DNA of 64,000 bases from Thuidium tamariscinum (GCA_947034885.2 OX344755.2:24063052-24127051); one strand, 5' to 3'; shown: positions 12,131 through 23,480, counted from the first letter of the stretch. A program made the numbers and translations. The notes: a model not told the origin generated them from the sequence alone.

Positions 12131-14169
12131 ATTTGTATGAATTTTTTTTCAGAATGTTTGTTATTCTTTGGATCCATTCTTTAATTCAAGTTGGCAACAT
12201 TTTTGAAAATTTTCAAGTCATTTGGAATCGTATAATATGTACAAAAAAAATAGTAAGTAGAAAGAAATAGAGAATGATTCAAAATACTAAAATGTTAACA
12301 ATTTATTTGTTGAATTGAAAAATGCCAATTCTAATAGTTCAAATGTTGTAATAAACAATCTACATCCAATTTTTTAATTTTTTTTCAATTATATTGAAAA
12401 TTGAGTAAAATAAAGGACTTCAAAATTATTTTTAGAGTAGAGAATCGATAACTACCTGGAAAATCAAATTCTTCATAATTTTTGACTCATGAATCCAAAT
12501 GGAATGATTAAAAGCTTTCCACGTATATATAAATCTATAAAATCAATTTCAAATTTTGGTTTTCAAAAAAAGTGATTTTTTTTAATCTGCTCAAACTACT
12601 TGAGTTGAGAAACAAACAATATATCATGCAATAACTTTTCAACCATATAGTCAAAAGTCATGAAAATTGTTGGGCTTTAGAGATACTCCTTGTCCACACC
12701 TTTTATTAAAGTTTGGTTCCAAAACATCAAAACCTTTAGTCACACGCACCTACCCAAAATCACTATGTTGCCAAAAAAAGGCACTTTGGTCCTTTAGGGA
12801 TTAATAGTCTTGTAAACCAAATGATATCTTATAGTATTAACTAGCTCAATGAATCTACTACAATCTGCTTATAACATGACTTGGTTATCAATTGCTTAAC
12901 AATACACTTGCCAAATACACACAATATTAGTTTACATTTTCAACCTATTTTACTAAGTTCTAGTCATTACGACTACTAGCACAGATTCCTTTCGTAACAC
13001 CGGGTACATCACTTGGTAACATCGAGCAAATGGTTTCATGGTGCAAAGCCCATTGTGGCACTATCACCATGATCCTAAATACCTTCAAGTATCATCCCAC
13101 TTTATGCTAGTCCATTTTTCATTTGCTTCTCTTAAACAATGGTTAACCAACACTCATACTTTGAGACACATCCAAAGAAGGTCAACAAAGAGCAAAACTC
13201 AATCTAACCAATACCTCAAGACACCTACACTAGTGTCCTATGATGTCTTGGTGTAGTGGGGTGAAAGCACACTAATAGGAGCCAATTTGGATGTAATGAC
13301 TACTTTTTTTGAAAAATCTTCATTCTAACTCTTAGATATGAATTAAAACATGAAAAAAATTGTAGTGCATTGTTTTTTTGTTATGACTATTTGACATAAG
13401 ACAAAATCAAATCAAATGTGTTTACTTTCTAAGTGTGAAAACGACAAAAATGTAGTTGTACCCACTCCTCATTTAGTTGAATGAACAATCGATCATAAAT
13501 GCATTGAAGACTCTTTTGGATGAATAATCAACAACTTATCGTAGAATAATCTAATATGAATCCATCATGAATGATTTATGAATCCAATTCGGACTATTTG
13601 AATAAATAGTCAAAAATTTGTGAATGAAATATTCTATTAAGGACCTCCATAAGCACCTCCATAATGTTTACAAGTGGCTCCTCTAAGCGTGCCTTCACCT
13701 AGTGGTGAAATTGCATCACCAACTTTGAATCACCAAAACTCACCAAGGCTATGAAAGGAGGGAGACCAACCTTTCTTATAGTACTCTCTTTGGTTTTGGG
13801 CAAACTCCCTTACATAATGAAGGACTTCCCCAAATACACTTGGGTTTTAGAAGACCATTCATTTCCAAGTCAAATCACCATATTACTTCACCATTGGGGA
13901 GTTCTAAACTTTCAAATGGCACAACTTTGCGTTGGTTTTATTTTGGAGGATTTGGCCAAATAATTATTACTTAAAATTTTTCCACATAGGCAAAATTGAT
14001 GCCATGTAGGTAAGACTGCCACATCAATAGATCTACCATGTAAGTAGGACTTTTAAATCAATACATACCATATGTGTTGAACATAGTCAAATCAATGATG
14101 TCAAATACTTAAATACAATTTTCAAAGTACATTTTTCATTTCATAATTAAATTAAAAAAATTCAACAAA
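12131..14169. other. AT-rich spacer between CACTA-1 and CACTA-2
   Basis: No gene seen. Long A/T runs, a decayed TTAA-flanked element at the left, and no ORF with recognisable content. Confidence 0.5.
12440..12800 (-). mobile_element. decayed copy of the TTAA-flanked element family
   Basis: The stretch from GAATCCAAATGGAATGATT (about 12491) onward aligns with the reverse complement of the copy at 19836-20754, including the AAAGCTTT and ATCTATAA words. It ends TTGGTCCTTTAGGGA next to TTAA at 12801-12804, matching the family terminus with one change. The other end is not recognisable and may have been lost near the CACTA-1 junction. Confidence 0.55.
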
Positions 14170-14980
14170 CACTGGAAGAAAAACCCGTTAATACCAACAT
14201 TGTTTTAACAGGAAAACCGCGTTCCCAGAAATGCCAAATGAAAACACACTACGTCAGGTAGATTTTGTTGAGAGTCACGTTCTGAACATGTAGAATGCGA
14301 CGTCTTTTCTATGACCTTGTGCATGTTAATTATACTGTTCACCATGTTAGTGGGAACATGTAGTGAGCGTGAAATTTTGTGGCATGTGTAACTTTCAGTG
14401 ATAGTTTAAACAATGTGAAGTTTGTTTTCAAAACGCAACACGTGTCCTACCATGTCAGACTCGTGCCAGTATGCATGAAAATGCGTTTCTATTGATAGGT
14501 GTCCTGCTGTTGTGCTGTGTTTATGCTTCTGGGAACGTGTATTTTCTATTGTTGAATGTGTAAGAACATGTTAGACGTTAGAACTCGGCGTTTGAAGGAA
14601 CGTTTGTAAAAATGGAAGTGTTTCATATGGTGTTGTAGTAAATGTGCATTTGCAACATGCATGTTGCGCTGAACGTCTTTTTTCAATAATAAACATAGGA
14701 TGCAAAGAAGTCATGCTTGTTTATGTAAATAGAAGTATGTTTCATTGAACAAGATTCTTTGCAATATGCCCATATAGACATCGGTGGTTTTCCATGCAGA
14801 ACATGCATTCAACTGGAGTTCATAGTCAACAATACATCAATGGAAAATGAAGTCCTATGTCATTGGTATTCATACTGTATAAATAATGGATTGAACTCAA
14901 AAATTCAGTGCACTTAGTAGCAAATTCTGTTGGCCGTGCTCTAGAAAGAAGGGAAGAAGCATTCTCATAATAATAGTGAA
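14170..14980. repeat. CACTA-2 left subterminal region
   Basis: GAACATGTAG, GGAACATGTAG, GGAACGTGTA, GAACATGTTAG and GGAACGTTTG occur within about 450 bp of the terminus, a plausible set of TNPA-binding repeats. No gene seen. Confidence 0.5.
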
Positions 14981-15319
14981 GAATAGAACTCCCCAATAAT
15001 TGAATCAGCTGAATTAGTTCTTCAATAGTATATTGTCATTAGTCAAAAGAATGACATTTATGCAAAGTCATTACTAATGATGTCACGAAACTTATAGACT
15101 TTCTAGGCCTGTACAAGAAAATTGAGTTCTATTTCCATGCACACCTAATACTCCAGACCTTCTGTTAAAGAGATTTCTTAAACTCTCAAGGCAATTCTCC
15201 TTTACGTTTGCCTGGTTTTGGAAGTTCACGGTCCATGAAGCTCCCAATTCTCGATAGCTAGGACTGAGGGTTCTGAAGACCATGTAAAGGAGAGAAAATC
15301 TTTGAGCGTACCTGCTGAC

Positions 15320-15598
15320 CCTTGTTACAATACACTCTAACATTGGAGGATTCTTGTTTTGCATTGTGCAGAGCAGCTCCATGTTGCCGTACAATTTTTG
15401 GGCACGTTATAGTTTTCCTTGCTCCGGCCACGTGATGGGCACTTGCTTGCTGGCATCTGTCAATGACGTTGAAGTACAGCTTGCCATAGCGTCCTTGCCT
15501 CATTCGCTTTTCATCACTGAAGCTCTTGTTGCATGAGCGACCTCCTCATACGTGAAGGCGTTCACTTTGGGCACTTCCAAAGCTCGGTTCTTGTCAGC
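15320..15598 (-). pseudogene. minus-strand exon of a CACTA-2-borne gene, cut by the hAT insertion
   Basis: On the minus strand the DNA next to the hAT element reads ADKNRALEVPKVNAFTYEEV, and after one frame change near 15500 continues GRYGKLYFNVIDRC to NKGQQ, where a GTACGC donor follows at 15319. If the hAT element and one target duplication are removed, the sequence just 5' of this exon is TTACTCCTGCTAAATGCAG, a good splice acceptor, which now lies beyond the far end of the hAT element at about 32609-32627. I do not recognise the protein family. The frame change suggests decay, so this could be a captured host gene remnant. Confidence 0.45.
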
Positions 15599-15639
15599 CA
15601 GGGTTGTCTATCCTGACGTGACGTGGGCTTTTCCCGTCG

Positions 15640-16090
15640 GGATGTCATGACGCGGCAGTCGTGACGCGGCAGGACGCGTCAAAGGCCGTCCCGAATGCTG
15701 ACGGCGTCGTCGACAGCGCGGATGAAGTCCGTCGACAGCGCGCAGACGGCCTGTCGGCCGCCTCGACGACTGGCCGTCGCGTGGACGGACAGAGCGTCCG
15801 CGGCTTTAGGGTTTAGGCACGACGGCTAGGCCATCGCCTCGACAATTTTCTGTTCAGCGGACAGTCACGGCGTCCAAAGTCCGTCCACGCAGCGGGGACG
15901 GCCAGAGCGTCCGCGGCTTGTGCACTTCGACGGGACGGCCAGGCCGTCGCCTCGACAGTTTTCCGTTCAGCGGACGGTCACGGCGTCCAGAGTCCGTCCA
16001 CGCTGCGGGGACGGCCACGACGTCCCGTCCGCGGCTGTCCACAGTGCGCCAACGGACAGGCCGTCGACTGGACGACTGCTGCCAGGCCTT
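15640..16090. repeat. CCGTC motif cluster, left end of hAT and hAT gene promoter
   Basis: GC-rich DNA packed with CCGTC/GACGG words in both orientations, including a tandem pair of about 120 bp sharing CGGACGGTCACGGCGTCC and related blocks. It contains a TTTAGGGTTTAGG telobox at about 15806. It is both subterminal DNA of the hAT element and the region upstream of the transposase TATA box. Confidence 0.85.
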
Positions 16091-16095
16091 CACAG

Positions 16096-16102
16096 TATAT
16101 AG
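16096..16102 (+). promoter_or_regulatory. TATA box of the hAT transposase gene
   Basis: TATATAG ends the CCGTC cluster, about 130 bp before a GTAAGT donor (16232). The intron it opens (16232-16289, 58 bp) has a perfect TACTAAC branch site at 16266-16272 and a TTTGTGCAG acceptor. Confidence 0.6.
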
Positions 16103-16306
16103 CACAAGCCGTGTATTTGAAGGTCACTTTTCCTTGCTGATCTCTGCTCTTATGACCTGGTTGGCACACAGCCATTGCACTAGAGTGAAGTCCAAGAAGA
16201 GTGTGTGGGAGGAATACTTGCTGTGAAAGCAGTAAGTGTTATTTCCACATCACATCCAAACTGAATACTAACCTGTTTTGTTTGTGCAGTTTCAAGTGAA
16301 GAACCA

Positions 16307-19300
16307 GTGGGAGCAATGGGAGGGGGGAGGACACAATGGGAACCCTGGTACAAGCTACAAGAGGATGGAAAAGTGGAATGCAAGTTCTGCAAAACGAAGA
16401 TTAGTTACCGCAAGGATCGCTTGCTTTTCCACTTGGGTTATAGACGAAATGACACCCTCCCCGGAGTGAGAATGTGCAACAAGGCCAGTGCAGCAGTGAA
16501 GGCTATGTTTTTCAATTGTAGGGGGAATGTTCCTACGGTCTCCGAAGACGAAGAGGAACATGATGTGGAAGTGACATCACCGTCATCGAATCCAACGAGG
16601 GTGGTACGTGATCAAGAATTACCCAATGCTTCAATCTCAATTAGTGGAGGGGGAGGAAATACTTTGGACCAAAATTCTCAAGTTCGATCATCAGAGGCAC
16701 CTGTCCCTTCTTTGACCCATAGTCGACCGCTGAGGCAATTATCCGTACAAGAAGGGATGGACACATCCAAAAAGCAAGTACTAGACAAGAAGTGGGCAAA
16801 GTTTTTCTACGAAGCAAATATCCCATTCAATGTGGTGAGACACCCCGCTTTTGTGGATGCCGTGAAATCAACCTCCGAGTCCAGAGTTCTTTACAAACCT
16901 CCACCTTACAATGCCATACGTACGAAGCTCATGACATCAACAAAGGAGGAAGTGGCTGCACTGGTAGCGGAGAAGACAAGGGGGCCTATCCACAAGTACG
17001 GTGTCACTATATGTTCTGACGGATGGGACAATGTCAGCCATCGGCCATTGATCAATGTAATGTTGTCGTGCACGAGTGGAGAAGTATTTTTGGGATCGGT
17101 GGACACTACAGGCGAAAGCAAAGACGTTGTTTATGTGGCTAATCGCATGATCGATTACATTGACGCGGTGGGGGGACAGAATGTGGTGCAAGTTTGTACG
17201 GACAATGCGCCAAACATGCGTTTGGCTGGTACTCAAATTACTCGCGAATTCCCTCACCTATATTTCCAAGGTTGTTCCGCGCATGCACTTGACCTTCTAC
17301 TTGAAGATTGGGGCAAGCAACTTTGGGTGGTCAAAATGGTGAAGAAAACAAAATCAATCGTGAAATTCATTCACACGCATCACATGCCACTCGCCATTTT
17401 CCGACGACATTCTCCTAACCTCATGTTGAAGAATCCCATTGAGACACGTTTTGCGACCATGTTCCTCATGATCGAGCGTTTGGCCGAGGTCAAGGAAGTC
17501 GTGGAATCTACAGTCCATGATCCGCAGTGGAACGAATATGTGAGGTCCTCGAACGCTGCAATACACAATAAGGCAGAAAAGGTTCGACGTAGGGTTCGAA
17601 AGGACGAGTTCTGGAGGAGGTGTCTCAACTTTGTGCATATGGTAGAGCCTGTGTTGGTGGCTCTTCGAGAGTTTGATGGAAAACATCCGGTCATGGGCAA
17701 AGCATGGATCGTGATGAAAAAGCTAGAAAATCATGTTTTGGCTTTGAGGAATCGACCATTTTCATTGGAGGCAAATTATGCGGACCGTGCTGAATACGCG
17801 TTTTACGAACGATGGGATTTGATGAAGACTGATTTGCACTACGCAGCTGCCCTGCTCAATCCATTCCTCCTTGATGAAATTATACTAATAGACGATAACG
17901 AGGCAAAGGAGGCCATTCTTAGAGTACTACGCAAATTGGCAGTTGGAGGGTTGGGATATGCAGCCGCTTTGTTTGAGTACCAATCCTTTCGAGACCGCCG
18001 AGGCATGTTCGCTGGACTTCCCGATGTGAATACTTTGAATTTGGAGCCGCATGAATGGTGGGATCTTCTCGGAGCCGCTGCTCATACGCTTGCACCTATT
18101 GCAAGAAGGATCCTCGCACAAGTATGTTCCGCATCATCATGCGAACGCAATTGGAGCATGTATTCATTTGTCCACAGCAAGTCTCGCAACAGATTGACAT
18201 CTGAGCGCGCGGAGGAATTGGTTTACATTTATACCAATTCGAGGACTCTCAGGGAAAGGGGTGCGGCGGATGCAGCACGATGGTACACTGAGAACATGTT
18301 GTCCGAAGATTCCATGACAACCGAATCAGATGGCTTGGATCGTGGTTCGGTTATGTCAGACGCTAACAACGATGACTCAGACAACAGTTCCAATGGCGAT
18401 GATGATCCACCATTTCGGCCTTTGGGTGAAAGGCAAGAAAGGGGTCCCCTAATTGACGAGTCCGTATTTGACTTTGATGGCGCGGATAATGATGGAAATG
18501 ACCACGGGGGAGATGAGGATGGAAATGACAACGGGGGAAATGATGGCAGTCCGTCATGGATGCCACGTACATCGATTGCGGGGTCAAGTGGTGGAAATCA
18601 AAACGAAGGGGTTGAAGCCCCACCTTCGCCGGTTATAGGGCCGATTGAAGAAGAAATGCGTACCCGGAGACATGAACATGTCGTTGTGGTAGAAAGACAA
18701 GGCGAAGATGAGGTCGTTGCCACAGATCCCCCAGTGGCGCGGAACACTCGTAGCCACAGATCCCCCATTGGTGTCGAGATAGACTTTCGCACATTGCTTC
18801 GAGACACGATCGGCGTGCGACCACAAGCGCCTAGCTTGGATGATCCACCCGTCCAAATTTCAGCACGGCCTTCATCTTCTAGAGTCCGCCCCAACCAAGA
18901 AACTCCATCAGTCGGTACACGATTGGCCGGTCTCTTCCCAACTCTAAATATGACCGAGCGAAGGAATGCACCTCCATCCTCAGAACAACTCGTTGCACCG
19001 CCTACACGCACTACTAATCGACGCCCGCGGCCACGTGAAGAAAGCCCTACCAATGAACGAGTGAGTAGAAGAACACGTAGAAGGCTAAGAAGGGAAGAAG
19101 CGGCGAGTATACCATTTCTCCGCGAAGGTCTTCTCCCTGGACCGACGGGGCCCAGTGTGGATATCGCTGGAGATGGAGTAGGAGGGCGAACAATCCGCAG
19201 ATTGGCTTCTATAGTAGGTGAAGGCTCAGACAGCCTTGACAACTCACCAAGCGAAGTCGGTAGGGCAACGTCCAATCATGATGATGAATCCATGGGTCCT

Positions 19301-19450
19301 AGTATAGGTGAAGATGGTGAAGTTCCGGGAGATAGTGATTATAGAGGGACTCGTAGAGGTCCTCCACCTGCACCTCAAGACAATCAAGCAACCACGCGAG
19401 AGGCTGCTGCAAGGAGCATGGCTCCTAATTGTACACGTGCAAGACATTGA
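16307..19450 (+). CDS. hAT transposase (BED finger, DUF659, hATC)
   Basis: A 1047-residue uninterrupted ORF. A BED-like zinc finger lies at residues 10-60 with C25, C28, H42 and C57. A DUF659 RNase-H-like core follows, with SDGWDN (D238) and VCTDNAPN (D299). The hATC dimerisation block around SCERNWS supplies E613, so the D-D-E triad is present. Residues about 660-1047 form a long disordered tail, first acidic, then rich in R and E, which most hAT transposases lack. The enzyme should bind the ends of the element and catalyse cut-and-paste movement. Translation could start a little upstream in the exon beginning at 16290, just after a 58-bp intron, but 16307 is the first ATG there. It lies next to the left terminus. 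Without visible damage, it may still be functional. Confidence 0.93.
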   Translation: MGAMGGGRTQWEPWYKLQEDGKVECKFCKTKISYRKDRLLFHLGYRRNDTLPGVRMCNKASAAVKAMFFNCRGNVPTVSEDEEEHDVEVTSPSSNPTRVVRDQELPNASISISGGGGNTLDQNSQVRSSEAPVPSLTHSRPLRQLSVQEGMDTSKKQVLDKKWAKFFYEANIPFNVVRHPAFVDAVKSTSESRVLYKPPPYNAIRTKLMTSTKEEVAALVAEKTRGPIHKYGVTICSDGWDNVSHRPLINVMLSCTSGEVFLGSVDTTGESKDVVYVANRMIDYIDAVGGQNVVQVCTDNAPNMRLAGTQITREFPHLYFQGCSAHALDLLLEDWGKQLWVVKMVKKTKSIVKFIHTHHMPLAIFRRHSPNLMLKNPIETRFATMFLMIERLAEVKEVVESTVHDPQWNEYVRSSNAAIHNKAEKVRRRVRKDEFWRRCLNFVHMVEPVLVALREFDGKHPVMGKAWIVMKKLENHVLALRNRPFSLEANYADRAEYAFYERWDLMKTDLHYAAALLNPFLLDEIILIDDNEAKEAILRVLRKLAVGGLGYAAALFEYQSFRDRRGMFAGLPDVNTLNLEPHEWWDLLGAAAHTLAPIARRILAQVCSASSCERNWSMYSFVHSKSRNRLTSERAEELVYIYTNSRTLRERGAADAARWYTENMLSEDSMTTESDGLDRGSVMSDANNDDSDNSSNGDDDPPFRPLGERQERGPLIDESVFDFDGADNDGNDHGGDEDGNDNGGNDGSPSWMPRTSIAGSSGGNQNEGVEAPPSPVIGPIEEEMRTRRHEHVVVVERQGEDEVVATDPPVARNTRSHRSPIGVEIDFRTLLRDTIGVRPQAPSLDDPPVQISARPSSSRVRPNQETPSVGTRLAGLFPTLNMTERRNAPPSSEQLVAPPTRTTNRRPRPREESPTNERVSRRTRRRLRREEAASIPFLREGLLPGPTGPSVDIAGDGVGGRTIRRLASIVGEGSDSLDNSPSEVGRATSNHDDESMGPSIGEDGEVPGDSDYRGTRRGPPPAPQDNQATTREAAARSMAPNCTRARH

Positions 19451-19831
19451 GAGCATCTAGGGAAAAAAATGTCTCCATGTCATCTTATGTAATATTGTGT
19501 AAGGCTGAATACCTTGCATGTGAAATTCGGCATTAATTATAAATACTACACATGCTTCCTGTGCTCATGTAGGGCGCATGGGTAGAAATTTTTTATCTTC
19601 ACATGTCACAAATTCTACAACGCAACAACGGATCCATTTATGCATATTTGTCCCAAGAAATGGAAATATTTGCTTTGTCGTTTGCCATGTGTTCTATACT
19701 CTTAAATTTGGATTCATTCTTCGAAGCTGGTTACCTACATGCTTGGATATTTTGAGATCATTATGGATTTTGCCATGTACAAGAAAAAAAATGTAATCTG
19801 GAATATGGAGAAAATGATTGAAAGTACTGAA
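19451..19831. other. 3' flank of the hAT transposase gene
   Basis: AT-rich DNA containing the probable transcript end; no coding signal seen. Confidence 0.4.
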
Positions 19832-19835
19832 TTAA

Positions 19836-20754
19836 CCCCTAAAGGACCAAGAGTCCCCTCGGGGAACTTTAAGAATTAGGGCAAGTACTTGTGACTTCAA
19901 TTTTTAATGAATTTTATTGAAATTTTCACATAAGATAAAAAAACTGATTAGCTCCGTGGAAATATTCATTTTTTTTCAATTGGTGACCGGGAGCAAAAGT
20001 TATGCCATCATAAACATTATTTTTATGTTGCCGGGCAGAAAAAAAATCTACAGAAACTTCAAAATTAAAAAAATAATTTTTTTTTCTTATAGATTATATT
20101 TTTGTCTACAAGTAAAGCTTTGATTCATTCCATTTGGATTAGTAATGTGAAAGTTATGAACAATCTTGTTTTTCGGGCAATCTAAGCATCTTCTTGAAAA
20201 AATAACTTCTAGGATTCATTTGTGAATGCAATTTCCACAATTTTAAAAAAAAAATTGTTGGACAAGGTTGATTTTGTTTTCTAGAACAATCTCACCATTG
20301 GGATTATTGTGTTTCAATTCCATCTATGAGATATTTGCAATTTAGTTTTTCTTTCAATCTTGGACCTACATCTACTTGACAATTTTTTAAAGAATGACAA
20401 AAAGTCTTTATTTTGTGAATTTTTTTTCCTAAGCTCTTAGCTCAATTTCTCAATAAAAAAAATTTAATTCAAGGTCTGTAGTGCAAAAATATTACATAAA
20501 TGGAGGACAAAGTCATTTGAAGTTGCAAACTAGAGTTTAAGAAAACTTTGTTTTCCAACTTTGAATGCTCATATCTTCCTATCTATACGGTCAAACTTCA
20601 TGAAATTTTCACCACATCATCTTAGTTAAGTAAAGTTCAAGATCCTATGGTTAGATTCTAAAAATTTAGTTTTTTTGTTTTTCATGGATGAATGGAACAA
20701 AAATGGCAGTTTTGAGTGGTTTTGGGTTGAAAAACGGCCGTGGTCCTTTAGGGG
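19836..20754 (+). mobile_element. TTAA-flanked non-autonomous element, copy 1
   Basis: The 919-bp element starts CCCCTAAAGGACCAAGAG and ends with the inverted TGGTCCTTTAGGGG, bounded by TTAA on both sides (19832-19835, 20755-20758). The TTAA duplication and C-rich start match the piggyBac superfamily. Near the left end, TCCCCTCGGGGA forms a small palindrome. No transposase is encoded. It is nested inside the hAT element between the transposase and kinase-like genes, and a second copy lies at 62540-63443. Confidence 0.8.
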
Positions 20755-20970
20755 TTAACATGGCATTCAGTCCAAAATTTACGAAGGGACAGAACTACTC
20801 ACAAATCCACTCACCGGAATCATACTCGAATGGAACAAAAATATTTACATATATTTATTTCAAAAAGGAGTTAGTACAAAATTCAGTGACGCAAAGTTCG
20901 TGGACTATACTGTGGTAAAAGCAAGTACTAAGGTACGTCTACGATTACATTGCCACTAAAATACTATTCT

Positions 20971-22632
20971 CTAATCTTCATTCCTTGCTTGTTCTTGTAG
21001 AAGTGCTTGCTCCTTGCGGGCCTTGCGGTAGCAATCAACGGGTGGAGTCCAAAATAAGGGGGCGCCACTAATTCGTCCCACGGCGTACGTTACCGTGCGT
21101 CGTTGTAGTGGGTCCTCTTTGCACAATTCGCCCAATGTGGCTTGAAATGTACCAAACGCTTTATGGTCGGGAAGCATTTCCGTATTTTCGCGGTCTTTCT
21201 TCCATATCTTCTCCGCAAGCTTCCCAACAGCATATCCGTCTGTATGTATACTAACACACGGTGCCCCATCTGCACGAGTGGGGGATACCGAAGTGCCCGC
21301 CTCTCCAGGAACATACATCAATTCAGGGGCCACCCACCAACGTTTCTGACGTGTAGCCCGCATTTGGCTTGCACATTGAAACTGGTACAAAGAATGGGTT
21401 TCTTCATTGATACGACTAGCCATTCCCCAATCACATAGCCCAATCCACACTGTTCGCCCATCATCATTCGGAAAATGCAACATGATGTTTTCTGGCGTGA
21501 TGTCGTTGTGGAGCACCGAAGATTGTTGCACCGCATCCACGATGCAAATTAACGCCCATGCAAGCTCGGTGCGGTTTCTACGATAAGCCAAGAGTCTTTT
21601 GGCTTCTTGCATCGTCTGTGGAGTTGCATGGTAGGCAAGCTCCCCGATCTCAGCATAATCTCGGTTTTTGTGGTCCAATGCGAACATGGCTCCCAATGTT
21701 CCTCCATTCCACCATTGAGAATAACACTCCATGGTCATGTCATTTATAGCAAAAAATTTTATGACCCCTGGATGATTACATGGACAAACCAAAGCCTCGA
21801 TGGACAACTTCTCCCGCGACTTCTTCAATTGATCCACATATAGGGCTGTCTTGCCCGCCAATTCCATCATGGGGGGAATGTGCCTTGAATTTTGGAGGCT
21901 CACTTTACGCACCCTCCCGTGCCCCCCTTGTTTGTTGTGGCCTGACAATGGAACCACCACCACTCCTCGTTCAAGAAATACCACTCCTCCCGCACCCGCT
22001 TGGCCTAGGGACAAGCTTTGGCTCTGCTGAAACCATGGGGCAGAGCGGATATTGCTGGAAGACAGCGCTCGCATTGCGTCATGCCACCAATACACCTTTT
22101 TGTGCAACAAATGCAATGCTTGTTGCTTCGGCGCTGCATCTCGTTTGAAGCCCTTTACCGATGCGGCGACTTGGGCGATGTTGAAAACACAAGTTTGCAC
22201 TTGTTCGTCAAGCCAACGACGGAAGTGTTCCTTTGTGCGATCTTCAAGCCACTCATCCTCGCCCATTGTTGTCCAAAACATGTGGGTGAATTTTTTTTTA
22301 ATTGTCTCCACCCCTTGCAATCCACGTGAGACGTAGGTCGTATTCAATTGAGCAATCGTATATTGCTCCAAAAAATCCAATGCCACTTCCTGCACTTTCC
22401 TGGTCGCAGCCTTCCTTGGCCAGTCGTCTGTATTCGTAGCCTTGTGCCTCCGCCTGCTCTTTTTTTTCTTGGCCCCCGAAGATTCTCCTCCAACCGCACC
22501 ACCGACCCCTTCTCCAGCCAATACTGCCTCTGATACGCAGTCAATGGATTCTGGAGACTGCTCACCAACAGGATCTCCGATGCCTGAAAACCACTCATCA
22601 ACCTTGCGCTTCGACGCACCTCGCCCGTCCAT
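20971..22632 (-). CDS. protein-kinase-like protein carried by the hAT element
   Basis: An uninterrupted 553-residue ORF. Residues 1-75 are disordered with a basic KKKKSRRRHK run, a likely nuclear signal. Residues 80-215 are helical and unrecognised. A kinase-like domain follows: a glycine loop GGHGRVRKV (236-244), HPGVIKF, then HNDITPEN with D377 as catalytic base and its Asn, DWG at D401 in place of DFG, APE at 435-437 and HTDGYAVGK matching DxWxxG. The beta-3 lysine is hard to assign, so activity is likely but not certain. The start codon lies next to a TTTTTTTTCAG acceptor; a GTGAGT donor at 22685 marks a 5'-leader intron of about 50 bp. A TATATAA lies upstream. Transposon-borne kinases are uncommon; whether it targets the transposase, the RING protein or host factors is unknown. 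Confidence 0.8.
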   Translation of the reverse strand: MDGRGASKRKVDEWFSGIGDPVGEQSPESIDCVSEAVLAGEGVGGAVGGESSGAKKKKSRRRHKATNTDDWPRKAATRKVQEVALDFLEQYTIAQLNTTYVSRGLQGVETIKKKFTHMFWTTMGEDEWLEDRTKEHFRRWLDEQVQTCVFNIAQVAASVKGFKRDAAPKQQALHLLHKKVYWWHDAMRALSSSNIRSAPWFQQSQSLSLGQAGAGGVVFLERGVVVVPLSGHNKQGGHGRVRKVSLQNSRHIPPMMELAGKTALYVDQLKKSREKLSIEALVCPCNHPGVIKFFAINDMTMECYSQWWNGGTLGAMFALDHKNRDYAEIGELAYHATPQTMQEAKRLLAYRRNRTELAWALICIVDAVQQSSVLHNDITPENIMLHFPNDDGRTVWIGLCDWGMASRINEETHSLYQFQCASQMRATRQKRWWVAPELMYVPGEAGTSVSPTRADGAPCVSIHTDGYAVGKLAEKIWKKDRENTEMLPDHKAFGTFQATLGELCKEDPLQRRTVTYAVGRISGAPLFWTPPVDCYRKARKEQALLQEQARNED

Positions 22633-22827
22633 TCTGAAAAAAAATATGCGATGGTAAAACCAAGGAATTAGGGTTCAGTACTCACAAATGTGAAAACTAT
22701 CACCCCTTCCTCAGCCGAGCCTCCTCGCAAGCACCCGCGCTCCCAAGCAAGGACTGCAACCAATCCAGGGCAAGAGAGCACCGTCAGAGCAGGAGAGACT
22801 CGTGCAGAGTGGGGGACCTGGCCCACC

Positions 22828-22834
22828 TTATATA
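22828..22834 (-). promoter_or_regulatory. TATA box of the kinase-like gene
   Basis: On the minus strand CTATATAAGG lies about 145 bp upstream of the GTGAGT donor and directly downstream of the internal CCGTC cluster, the same layout as in the transposase gene. Confidence 0.6.
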
Positions 22835-22839
22835 GTCGT

Positions 22840-23480
22840 TGGCGAGCCGTCGCATGGACGGCCGATCCGTCCAAGGAACTCGAAAGCCGTCGAGGGGTGT
22901 CGGGAACTCCGAGACCGTCGAGGGGACGCGCTGAAGCCGTCGAGGGGAATGTCGAGGACGATGAGGCCGTCGACGGGACGCACCCATCCGTCCCGGGAAT
23001 TTCGAAGCCGTCGTGGGGACCGTCGAGGAACTGCGAGACCGTCGAGGGGACGCGCTTGCCGTCCTCAGAATCGGGAAGCCGTCGAGGGGAATGTCGAGGA
23101 CGATGAGGCCGTCGACGGGACGCACCCATCCATCCCGGGAATTTCGAAGCCGTCCAAGAAACCATTGAGGAACTGCGAGACCGTCGAGGAACTACGAGAC
23201 CGTCGAGGGGACGCGCTCGCCGTCCTCAGAATTGGGAAGCCGTCGAGGGGAATGTCGAGGACGATGAGGCCGTCGACGGGACGCACCCATCCGTCCCGGG
23301 AATTTCGAAGCCGTCCAGGAAACCGTCGAGGAACTGCGAGACCGTCGACAGGACGCACAAGCTGTCTTGGAAATTCGGGGGTCCGTTGTGGAACGAGGCC
23401 GTCCACGCGACCCCACAGGGCGTCCCGGGAATTCTGAACCATTAAGGGGATCGTCGGGGAAGCACAGGGCGGTGAAGATG
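22840..23480. repeat. CCGTC motif cluster upstream of the kinase-like gene
   Basis: A GC-rich cluster with three near-identical tandem blocks starting at about 22951, 23093 and 23254 (periods 142 and 161 bp). They share GTCGAGGACGATGAGGCCGT and CCCGGGAATTTCGAAGCCGT. It lies immediately upstream of the kinase TATA box. Confidence 0.88.

Noticed and set aside
15854-16226. ORFs of 60-102 residues in the left CCGTC cluster
   Set aside because: Same reason: open frames from GC-rich repeats upstream of the transposase TATA box.
18598-19275. 225-residue minus-strand ORF
   Set aside because: It is the antisense shadow of the arginine-rich tail of the hAT transposase.
22668-23442. Several overlapping ORFs of 100-210 residues on both strands
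   Set aside because: They are products of the GC-rich CCGTC tandem repeats, which keep all frames open; arginine- and serine-rich repetitive translations show no protein logic.
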